Shown here in pieces: positions 1 through 5,545 of a stretch of 6,007 nucleotides of DNA. A model generated the notes under the pieces. That model saw nothing but the letters and a program-made list of their open reading frames with translations, ran no database searches and was not told where the DNA came from. The number at the start of each line of letters is the position of its first letter. The first letter of the stretch is position 1. The translations under genes were made by a program, and so were the position numbers. This DNA comes from Sulfurovum sp. (GTDB taxonomy: Bacteria > Campylobacterota > Campylobacteria > Campylobacterales > Sulfurovaceae), in NCBI GenBank assembly GCA_030634925.1, contig DAOVZV010000081.1:1-6007 (forward strand), read 5' to 3'.

Positions 1-195
1 CATAATAAAGGTAGAATTCGTAAACTTACTCCAAAAGAGTGCTTAAGATTAATGGGATTTGGAGATGGATTTCAACAAATAGTTAGTGATACACAAATGT
101 ATAGACAAGCAGGGAATAGCATAGTTGTTGATGTTTTAATAGCTATTTTAAAAGAGATAGATATTAGTAAATTTGGAGAAGATATAAATGAGTAA
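1..195 (+). CDS. C5-cytosine DNA methyltransferase, C-terminal 64 residues (5' end outside window)
   Basis: Frame 1 is open from the first base to the TAA at 193-195. The visible residues match the end of the 5-methylcytosine methyltransferase family. An [14 protein letters not shown] segment (residues 7-20) is conserved motif IX, which supports the target-recognition domain. [14 protein letters not shown] segment (34-46) is motif X, whose QAGNS helps form the S-adenosylmethionine pocket. The catalytic Pro-Cys motif IV and the recognition domain lie upstream, so the target sequence cannot be read. By family, the enzyme transfers a methyl group to C5 of cytosine and protects host DNA from the paired nuclease. 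The last 8 bases overlap the start of the downstream HNH endonuclease gene, a typical layout for a type II restriction-modification pair. The family assignment is firm; the role as a protective methylase rests on context. Confidence 0.9.
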   Translation, partial: HNKGRIRKLTPKECLRLMGFGDGFQQIVSDTQMYRQAGNSIVVDVLIAILKEIDISKFGEDINE

Positions 196-1279
196 TTTTC
201 AAAAAATAAAAATAGATGGAGTAGAGTATTATATTGTTGATTCTATTCAAAATTTAAGAGCAGAAGATAGTTTTATTCATCGAACTAATAAATTGGCTAT
301 TTTTAAAGGAAATGGTGAAGCTAGAAAATATGTAGGAAGTTATACAGGTAAAAATGGTGATAAATTAAAAAGTTTTTTTGAATATCATAATTGGGGTGAT
401 GTTAAAATTAATGGCAAAAGAACTTATAAAATTATCCAAGAAGATTGTTTTTTTAGTAAAGCTAACCTTTTAAAATACCTCTATGATGCACGAGTTGAGT
501 ATCAAGAGCAAGAACAAGTTTATAATAATGATATATCTTCAAACTTTGAAAAAAACCTAAGTCAAATTCAATCTATTAAAGATAATAATATCTCTTTTCC
601 TTTGTATGATGTATCAGACTTTTTAGACTCTAAAAAAGGCAACAGAGCTTATATCCGTTCAGACTCAGATATTTGGGATTTATGGAGAAAATTAATTCTT
701 CCAAAAATTTCTTATCTCTCTATCTTAAAACTAATCCCTATTGATAGTTCTATCTCGACTACACCTCTTTTCTATTTTAGAGTATTTTTAGATTATCAGT
801 TTCGCTCTATTGTTCATCCTCAACTTACAGAGAGTATAACTGATATAGTTAAAACAAGTAAAAAAGAGACTAAAAAAAGACCTTCAAGAGAAGGAGCAAA
901 AAAGTATAGGACAAAAGTTTTAGATTATATGCCACAATGTCCTTTCTCAAAAATATCAGATGAAAGATTACTTATTGCAAGTCACATCAAGCCTTATCAA
1001 GTTTGTATTAATGAAAATAAAGTAAATGAAGCAATAGATTATCTAAATGGCTTATCTTTATCTCCTACCTATGATAAATTATTTGACCAAGGATATATTA
1101 CTTTTTTAGATAATGGAAATTTAATATGTGGAACACAACTAAGTAGTTATACATGGGAAAAATTAAATATTAATCCTAATGCAAAAAACACTATGCGTAT
1201 ATATCCCGAAAATAGAGAAAAATATTTGGAATACCATCGTAAATTTGTTTTTCAAGATAATATAGATGATTTATTATAA
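188..1279 (+). CDS. HNH-type restriction endonuclease, partner of the upstream methyltransferase
   Basis: This 363-residue protein has a recognisable HNH_2-type nuclease domain in its C-terminal third. The segment includes Y240-R241 and C251-P-F, then LLIASHIKP with H266, NGLSLSP with N287, and YDKLFDQG with D296 and D300. It ends in a YHRKFVF tail around H350. H266 and N287 are the likely HNH metal and catalytic positions by family. Residues 1-240 match nothing I recognise and probably hold DNA recognition; Lys-rich residues 222-231 look like a linker. By family it would make double-strand breaks at the site protected by the methylase. The ATG lies inside the last codons of the methyltransferase gene (overlap ATGAGTAA), which points to coupled translation. 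The gene looks AT-richer than bioF and glnA, suggesting horizontal transfer. The reading frame appears intact. The recognition site is unknown. Confidence 0.85.
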   Translation: MSNFQKIKIDGVEYYIVDSIQNLRAEDSFIHRTNKLAIFKGNGEARKYVGSYTGKNGDKLKSFFEYHNWGDVKINGKRTYKIIQEDCFFSKANLLKYLYDARVEYQEQEQVYNNDISSNFEKNLSQIQSIKDNNISFPLYDVSDFLDSKKGNRAYIRSDSDIWDLWRKLILPKISYLSILKLIPIDSSISTTPLFYFRVFLDYQFRSIVHPQLTESITDIVKTSKKETKKRPSREGAKKYRTKVLDYMPQCPFSKISDERLLIASHIKPYQVCINENKVNEAIDYLNGLSLSPTYDKLFDQGYITFLDNGNLICGTQLSSYTWEKLNINPNAKNTMRIYPENREKYLEYHRKFVFQDNIDDLL

Positions 1280-1293
1280 AAGGAATAAAATCA

Positions 1294-2388
1294 ATGTACA
1301 AAAATGAGATGGAAGCTATCAAAAAAGCTGGGCGATTTAGAGAGAGAAATTTTTATGATGATAGATTGGAAGATTTGGCTTCAAATGATTATCTAGGACT
1401 ATCTACCAACAAAAAGCAGTTCAAAAAGGCTGTGAAACTGGTAAATGAGTATGAGACGAAGACATCCAAGGCTAGTATGTTGGTCAATGGTTATCATCCT
1501 ATACATCGTATATTTGAGAAAAGTATGGCAAAATCCAATGGCTTTGAAGAGGGTCTTGTCGTTGGGTCTGGATTTTTGGCAAATATGGCTTTGATAGAGT
1601 CTCTTGTGCGTAAGGGTGATATGCTTTTTATGGACGAGGAGTATCACGCATCAGGTGTGATGGCTTCTGGACTTTTGGGTGATAGAGTGGTCAAATTTGC
1701 TCACAATGATATAGATGATTTGAGAGAGAAACTATCTCAATATCCTGCTCATAGGCAGATTATAGCTGTGGAGGGGATATACTCTATGGGTGGTGATTTA
1801 TGTGCCAAAGAGATATTTGATATAGCAGAAGATACCAAAGCCATACTGATAGTAGATGAGGCTCATAGTGCAGGAGTATTGGGTGCAAATCTATTGGGGA
1901 TATTTGAACATTATGATATTACAATCAATGAGAGACATATCAAGATGGGAACACTAGGCAAGGCTTATGGTAGTTATGGAGCTTATATATTGGCATCTAC
2001 TCATATAGTATCGTTCTTGGTAAACCGTGCGAAGCCTATCATCTATTCTACTGCTCCATCTGTGTTTGATACGGCATTGGCTCTTGTCAATATAAAACAT
2101 ATAGCCAAAAATATAGAGTCATATAGAACTCAAATAGCATAACGACAAGCCGTGATATATAGAGATATGGGGATAGAACTCTATAGCCTAATAGTACCAA
2201 TAGAGATGCCATCGAACAAGCATACACTATATCTACAAGATGCACTAATGGAACAGGGATATTTGGTAGGTGCTATCCGTCAGCCAACAGTCAAAGAGCC
2301 GATAATCAGAGTGATACTCAATCTAAGTGTACCAATACCAAAGCTTAGACACGCATTAGCACTTATCAATCACAATAAGTCTGAGTAG
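1294..2388 (+). pseudogene. bioF: BioF-like 8-amino-7-oxononanoate synthase, interrupted by an in-frame TAA
   Basis: The gene encodes a PLP-dependent alpha-oxoamine synthase. BioF condenses pimeloyl-thioester with alanine in biotin synthesis; 2-amino-3-ketobutyrate CoA ligase is a close alternative. Residues 1-282 show ASNDYLGL (29-36), a substrate-stacking His in DEEYHAS (H118), VDEAHSAG with D188 and H191, and the Schiff-base lysine K223 in TLGKAYGSYGAY. Translation then meets TAA at 2140-2142. The same frame continues Arg-Gln-Ala and then 78 codons to TAG at 2386-2388, giving the expected C-terminal domain with GYLVGAIRQPTV and conserved arginines. With one sense codon in place of TAA the protein would be 364 residues, close to the family norm. 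A GTG at 2152 could open the second part, but no Shine-Dalgarno precedes it. AAAAGGA overlapping the upstream stop fits the start at 1294. The truncated product lacks part of the active site and is probably inactive, unless the stop is a sequencing error. Confidence 0.85.
2140..2142 (+). other. Premature in-frame TAA splitting bioF
   Basis: Both bioF parts lie in frame 1, so a single substitution explains the break and no indel is needed. The surrounding codons read Gln-Ile-Ala-stop-Arg-Gln-Ala, and helix-forming sequence continues on both sides. A former CAA, AAA or GAA codon would each be one base away. Confidence 0.85.
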
Positions 2389-3171
2389 ATGATGAGAATA
2401 GACCTACACAATCACACCACAAGATGCAATCACGCAGAGGGAACTATGGAAGAGTATATCCAACGAGCCATAGAGTTGGGGATAGATATTTATGGGTTTT
2501 CTGAACACGCTCCTATGGATTTTGATGAACACTATCGTCTGAAGTTTGATGAGATGAGTGATTATACTATGGATATATTGAAGCTCAAACAGAAGTATAA
2601 AGGTGATATTGAGATACTCATGGGATATGAAGTGGATTATCTCAAAGGACACATGGATAGCAGAGTCTTGGATGCCAAAGTAGATTATCTAATCGGTTCT
2701 GTTCACTTCATAGACAAGTGGAGCTTCGATAATCCAGAGTTTATCGGTGGATGGAGGGATAAACCAATAGATGATATATGGGAAGCGTACTTTGATACTA
2801 TCAGAGATATGGCTATATGTGGTAAGTTTGATATAGTTGGACATCTTGACCTTATTAAGGTGTTTAAATTTATGCCTACACAAGATGTGAGAGTATTGGC
2901 ACAAGAGGCACTAAAGGCTATCAAACAATCGGATATGGTACTAGAGATAAATGGTGCAGGACTTCGCAAACCTATAGGAGAGATATATCCATCTAGGTCT
3001 TTGCTAGAAGAGGCTTATACTTTGGATATACCAATTACTCTATCATCTGACGCTCATGCCGTCTCACAAGTGGGCTTTGGTTATGAGCAGTGTTGTAGTA
3101 TTGCCAAAGAGGTAGGCTATAGTCAAGTTGTTACTTTTCAAGGTAGAGATAGGCAAATGGTTACTTTTTAG
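2389..3171 (+). CDS. hisJ: PHP-family phosphatase, HisJ/HisK histidinol-phosphatase type
   Basis: This 260-residue protein has a complete PHP (polymerase and histidinol phosphatase) metal-dependent phosphoesterase domain. Probable metal ligands appear in the family order: H7 and H9 in DLHNHTT, H15, H40 in GFSEHAP, E81 in GYEVDY, H106 in GSVHF, H152 in IVGHLDLI, and D221 and H223 in SSDAHA. Length and motif set fit the HisJ/HisK family, which removes phosphate from L-histidinol phosphate in histidine synthesis in the cytoplasm. Many Campylobacterota also have an HAD-type phosphatase in HisB, so this enzyme could be redundant or act on another phosphate ester. The first ATG follows the bioF TAG with no gap, and a second ATG follows at once (Met-Met). 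No good Shine-Dalgarno is visible, only a weak GAG in the bioF tail, so initiation probably depends on ribosomes finishing bioF. All putative ligands are present. Confidence 0.85.
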   Translation: MMRIDLHNHTTRCNHAEGTMEEYIQRAIELGIDIYGFSEHAPMDFDEHYRLKFDEMSDYTMDILKLKQKYKGDIEILMGYEVDYLKGHMDSRVLDAKVDYLIGSVHFIDKWSFDNPEFIGGWRDKPIDDIWEAYFDTIRDMAICGKFDIVGHLDLIKVFKFMPTQDVRVLAQEALKAIKQSDMVLEINGAGLRKPIGEIYPSRSLLEEAYTLDIPITLSSDAHAVSQVGFGYEQCCSIAKEVGYSQVVTFQGRDRQMVTF

Positions 3172-3189
3172 GCAAAAAATAGTCTATTA

Positions 3190-3211
3190 ATAACCTTTGA
3201 GTGGTTATAAT
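3190..3211 (+). promoter_or_regulatory. glnA promoter: TATAAT -10 box inside a 6-bp inverted repeat
   Basis: A perfect TATAAT lies at 3206-3211, 32 bases before the glnA start codon, with no convincing -35 hexamer. That is common for vegetative promoters in Campylobacterota. The inverted repeat ATAACC (3190-3195) / GGTTAT (3203-3208), with a 7-base spacer, overlaps the 5' part of the -10 box. It could be an operator for a dimeric repressor. A weak stem at the end of the hisJ transcript is the alternative. Confidence 0.55.
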
Positions 3212-3230
3212 ATTAGGATAAAAATTAATT

Positions 3231-3236
3231 TAGGAG
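3231..3236 (+). promoter_or_regulatory. glnA ribosome binding site
   Basis: TAGGAG lies 7 bases before the ATG at 3244, ideal spacing, and fixes the glnA start. Confidence 0.8.
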
Positions 3237-3243
3237 CGTTTTA

Positions 3244-4671
3244 ATGGGTAAATTTGTTAATAATGTAAAAGAGTTTTATACTTTTTGTGAAGAGAATGAA
3301 GTAGAGTTTGTAGATTTTAGATTTACAGACATCAAAGGTGCTTGGCACCATATCAGTTATAGAATGAGTGCTGTTACTGCTGATATGCTAGAAGCTGGTC
3401 TCCCATTTGATGGTTCTTCTATAGAAAACTGGCAACCAATCAACAAATCAGATATGCTTCTTAAACCTGATGTTCCAACAGCATTTATGGACCCATTTAC
3501 AGCAGATAGCACAGTTATTGTAATATGTGATGTATATGATATTTACAAAAATGACCTATATGAGAGATGTCCTCGTTCTATCGCCAAGAAGACTCTTAAA
3601 TATATGGAAGAGTCTGGTGTGGGTGACGAAGCTTACTTTGGTCCTGAAAATGAATTCTTTATCTTTGACAATGTTCAAATTTGGTCAGGTATCAACGAAT
3701 CTGGATACAAAGTAGATAGTGATGAGGGTGAGTGGAACTATTCTACTTCTTATGAAGCTGGAAATATGGGTCACAGACCTGGTACAAAAGGTGGATACTT
3801 CCCTGCTATGCCAACAGACTCTATGGTAGATTTGAGAGCTGAGATGATGTTACTTCTCGAAGAAGTAGGTCTTACAGTAATGCTAGGTCACCACGAAGTT
3901 GCACAAGCACAAGGTGAAATTGGTATCAAATTTGGTGATATGATTGAAGCTGCTGATAATGTTCAAAAGTACAAATATGTTGTTAAAATGGTAGCACACC
4001 TTAATGGTAAATCTGCTACATTTATGCCAAAACCACTATATGGTGACAATGGTAACGGTATGCATGTACACCAATCAATTTGGAAAGAAGGTAAAAACCT
4101 TTTCTATCAAGAGGGTGAATATGCAAACCTATCAGAAACAGCTCTTCAATATCTAGGTGGTGTATTCAAACACTCTGCTGCTGTAGCATCATTTACAAAC
4201 CCTAGTACAAACTCATACAAGAGACTTGTACCTGGATTTGAAGCACCATCAATCTTGACTTATTCAAGCCAAAACCGTTCAGCTGCTTGTCGTATCCCTT
4301 ATGGAGCTGGTGAGATGGCTACTAGAATTGAGACTCGTTTCCCTGATTCTACTGCTTGTCCTTACCTATGTTTTGCTGTATTGATGTTGGCAGGACTTGA
4401 CGGTATCAAAAACAAAGATGTACCTGTAGGACCTATGGATATTGACTTGTTTGAGCTTACTCTTGATGAGATTAAAGAGCAAAACATTCCTCAAATGCCT
4501 AGAACTCTTAGAGAGTCACTAGAAGGACTTAGAGGAGATTTCGATTTCCTTAGACCTGTAATGACTGATGAATTTATCAATGCATATAGACTATATATGT
4601 TTGAAAGCCAAGTCCACCCAGACGAAGCTAGACCAACAGGATTTGAGTTCTTTACAACTTACTCTTGCTAA
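3244..4671 (+). CDS. glnA: Type I glutamine synthetase
   Basis: Glutamine synthetase makes glutamine from glutamate, ammonium and ATP as a cytoplasmic dodecamer. The 475-residue length and all type I landmarks are present: the latch PFDGSS with D56, metal-binding E135 and E137 in [16 protein letters not shown] with H274 and H276, the active-site arginine and glutamate flap in [10 protein letters not shown] (R327, E333), and R345 and R350 in RSAACRIP. The C-terminal region keeps the adenylylation loop, but the Tyr that GlnE modifies in enterobacteria (NLYDLP) is Phe here: DLFELT, F403. H. pylori GlnA is reported to have the similar NLFKLT. AMP-based inactivation should therefore not operate, and control more likely lies in transcription or feedback. 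The gene has its own promoter-like region and ribosome binding site and a hairpin after it, so it is probably monocistronic. Confidence 0.98.
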   Translation: MGKFVNNVKEFYTFCEENEVEFVDFRFTDIKGAWHHISYRMSAVTADMLEAGLPFDGSSIENWQPINKSDMLLKPDVPTAFMDPFTADSTVIVICDVYDIYKNDLYERCPRSIAKKTLKYMEESGVGDEAYFGPENEFFIFDNVQIWSGINESGYKVDSDEGEWNYSTSYEAGNMGHRPGTKGGYFPAMPTDSMVDLRAEMMLLLEEVGLTVMLGHHEVAQAQGEIGIKFGDMIEAADNVQKYKYVVKMVAHLNGKSATFMPKPLYGDNGNGMHVHQSIWKEGKNLFYQEGEYANLSETALQYLGGVFKHSAAVASFTNPSTNSYKRLVPGFEAPSILTYSSQNRSAACRIPYGAGEMATRIETRFPDSTACPYLCFAVLMLAGLDGIKNKDVPVGPMDIDLFELTLDEIKEQNIPQMPRTLRESLEGLRGDFDFLRPVMTDEFINAYRLYMFESQVHPDEARPTGFEFFTTYSC

Positions 4672-4675
4672 TCTA

Positions 4676-4698
4676 TTCTCCCCATCTCTTGGGGAGAA
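4676..4698 (+). terminator. Hairpin after glnA, probable terminator
   Basis: A perfect 8-bp stem, TTCTCCCC (4676-4683) / GGGGAGAA (4691-4698), has a 7-base loop and starts 4 bases after the glnA stop. The GC core is strong for such AT-rich DNA. No T-run follows on the + strand, so it may act as an mRNA-stabilising 3' end or an inefficient terminator. Confidence 0.65.
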
Positions 4699-4739
4699 AA
4701 TACCCTCCAAATATATTCAAACCTACTCTAAAATCACAT

Positions 4740-4779
4740 ATTAAGTACACTTTTACACGCCCTAGATATAATTAAGTAC
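4740..4779 (+). promoter_or_regulatory. Candidate promoter of the lipoprotein gene, flanked by 9-bp direct repeats
   Basis: TATAAT at 4767-4772 lies 30 bases before the start codon at 4803. ATTAAGTAC occurs twice, at 4740-4748 and 4771-4779, starts 31 bases apart, about three helical turns. The first copy covers the -35 region and the second overlaps the end of the -10 box. There is no consensus -35 hexamer. The repeats could be paired binding sites for a regulator; chance in AT-rich DNA cannot be excluded. Confidence 0.45.
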
Positions 4780-4790
4780 CAAATTAAATC

Positions 4791-4796
4791 AAAGGA
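4791..4796 (+). promoter_or_regulatory. Ribosome binding site of the lipoprotein gene
   Basis: AAAGGA ends 6 bases before the ATG at 4803, supporting that start and showing that this short reading frame is a real gene. Confidence 0.75.
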
Positions 4797-4802
4797 ATAA
4801 AA

Positions 4803-5165
4803 ATGATAAAAAAATTTAGCTTATTGGTAGTAAGTGCGTTGGTGATTAGTGGATGTGGGGATAGTGTAACTGAATCATTGAATGGTGATACAACTGTAGA
4901 AGATATAAAAGAAAAACCAAGTATTTTAATTGTAACTGATATAGGTGAATTTTCTTGTGTAGGTATAGGAATAGCTGTCAAAAATGAATATCCTAATGCA
5001 GAAACTCTTATTGCTGATAATAGTGTTACATGTGAGACTTATGGTAAAACAGAAGGTGATATATGTAAAAAACAAACACTAGATGAATGGAAAGCAGATG
5101 GAAATAGTGATGTGGGTATATCAGAAGGTGATAGTGCTTGTGTAATTGGTGGAGATATATCTTAA
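4803..5165 (+). CDS. Small predicted lipoprotein of unknown function
   Basis: The 120-residue product begins with a type II signal peptide: positive MIKK, a hydrophobic stretch (residues 5-16) and the lipobox VISGC. It should be cut before C18 and lipid-anchored to a membrane facing the periplasm. The mature part is acidic, with no membrane segment and no family I recognise. It has four further cysteines (C52, C77, C88, C113), which could form two disulfides in the periplasm. A beta strand such as SILIVTDIG (40-48), followed by FSCVGIGIAVKNEYP, suggests a small globular alpha/beta fold, but this is inference. The start is supported by a good ribosome binding site and a -10 box. It stands alone between glnA and convergent rpsU, so neighbours give no hint of its role. 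Coding status is likely, function unknown. Confidence 0.8.
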   Translation: MIKKFSLLVVSALVISGCGDSVTESLNGDTTVEDIKEKPSILIVTDIGEFSCVGIGIAVKNEYPNAETLIADNSVTCETYGKTEGDICKKQTLDEWKADGNSDVGISEGDSACVIGGDIS

Positions 5166-5172
5166 GATAGCA

Positions 5173-5183
5173 GGGCAAAGCCC
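5173..5183. other. Short GC hairpin in the convergent gap
   Basis: GGGC (5173-5176) and GCCC (5180-5183) with a 3-base AAA loop lie between the lipoprotein stop and the rpsU stop. With the adjacent 9-bp hairpin it may help end transcription from either side. The stem is only 4 bp. Confidence 0.35.
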
Positions 5184-5186
5184 CAC

Positions 5187-5207
5187 TCAAGACTCTTAGA
5201 GTCTTGA
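5187..5207. terminator. Perfect 9-bp hairpin carrying the rpsU stop codon in its loop
   Basis: TCAAGACTC (5187-5195) and GAGTCTTGA (5199-5207) are exact reverse complements around a 3-base loop at 5196-5198. On the minus strand that loop is the TAA of rpsU, and one stem arm is its last codons Ser-Arg-Leu. The hairpin can serve as a bidirectional terminator for the convergent genes. Neither strand shows a long T-run after it. Confidence 0.6.
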
Positions 5208-5408
5208 CTCGTATCTTCTGAGCATAAAAAGTTTCTTAAGGATTTTCTTGCGAGTTGCAATCTTCTCTTTTTTTCTCTTTTCAGTCTCTGTCTCGTGATT
5301 TTGTCTAGCTCTAGCTTCTGTCACGATAAGGTTTCTGTCACATTGTCTTTTGAATTTTCTATAAGCGTCATCAAAAGAGTCTCTTTGTGTTAAAATAATT
5401 CCTGGCAT
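5196..5408 (-). CDS. rpsU: 30S ribosomal protein S21
   Basis: The 70-residue, strongly basic protein reads as S21 from end to end: MPGI start, [25 protein letters not shown] in the N-terminal half (RNA-contacting helices), a Lys/Arg-rich middle ([12 protein letters not shown]) and the conserved ending [10 protein letters not shown]21 sits on the 30S platform near the 3' end of 16S rRNA and aids mRNA start-site selection. Length matches the Campylobacterota form. The start is supported by a purine-rich AGGGGG about 9 bases upstream (5418-5423 on the opposite strand) and a TATAAT further up. The gene stands alone, without the dnaG-rpoD partners found in enterobacteria. Its stop codon lies in a hairpin loop. 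Confidence 0.96.
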   Translation of the reverse strand: MPGIILTQRDSFDDAYRKFKRQCDRNLIVTEARARQNHETETEKRKKEKIATRKKILKKLFMLRRYESRL

Positions 5409-5441
5409 CGAAAAGCACCCCCTCTCTTATCAAAATTTCTC

Positions 5442-5447
5442 ATTATA
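5442..5447 (-). promoter_or_regulatory. Candidate -10 box of rpsU
   Basis: On the minus strand this reads TATAAT, preceded by a T-rich stretch (TTGTTT) as is usual for Campylobacterota vegetative promoters. It gives a leader of about 27 bases. A second TATAAT at 5474-5479 (minus) is a more distant alternative. Confidence 0.5.
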
Positions 5448-5488
5448 AAACAAGATAGATAAATATGACGCGAATTATATCCAAAATT

Positions 5489-5494
5489 TATAAT
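5489..5494 (+). promoter_or_regulatory. Candidate -10 box of the AAA ATPase gene
   Basis: TATAAT lies 51 bases before the ATG at 5546. ATGACG at 5465-5470 is a 4-of-6 match to a -35 box with an 18-base spacer. A TAAAAT at 5512-5517 is an alternative closer -10 box. Confidence 0.4.
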
Positions 5495-5532
5495 AGTGAG
5501 GTTATTTATGGTAAAATCATATCTATAAAACA

Positions 5533-5538
5533 AGAGGA
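5533..5538 (+). promoter_or_regulatory. Ribosome binding site of the AAA ATPase gene
   Basis: AGAGGA ends 7 bases before ATG 5546, and no stop follows in that frame up to the window edge. This fixes the start of the partial gene. Confidence 0.75.
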
Positions 5539-5545
5539 TAATCCC

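Noticed and set aside
1260..1293. Promoter for bioF within the end of the nuclease gene
   Set aside because: Only generic AT-rich -10-like strings are present; none is convincing enough to call.
1399..1647. Minus-strand reading frame inside bioF
   Set aside because: It is antisense to a strongly supported enzyme, with no family features and no ribosome binding site.
2140..2154. Two separate genes, the second starting at GTG 2152
   Set aside because: No Shine-Dalgarno precedes the GTG, and the two products are the complementary N- and C-terminal parts of one enzyme fold in one frame.
2131..2160. Programmed frameshift or stop-codon recoding in bioF
   Set aside because: Both parts share a frame, so no shift is needed. 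The stop is TAA, not the TGA or TAG used for selenocysteine or pyrrolysine, and I see no specific recoding stem after it.
2404..2969. Three minus-strand reading frames inside hisJ
   Set aside because: They overlap one another and the PHP gene, and their products show no recognisable motif.
3527..3715. Plus-strand reading frame within glnA in another frame
   Set aside because: It is a shadow of the glnA coding sequence, with no start signal.
4784..4981. Minus-strand frame opposite the lipoprotein gene
   Set aside because: The plus-strand gene has a promoter, ribosome binding site and lipobox; the antisense product has none of these.
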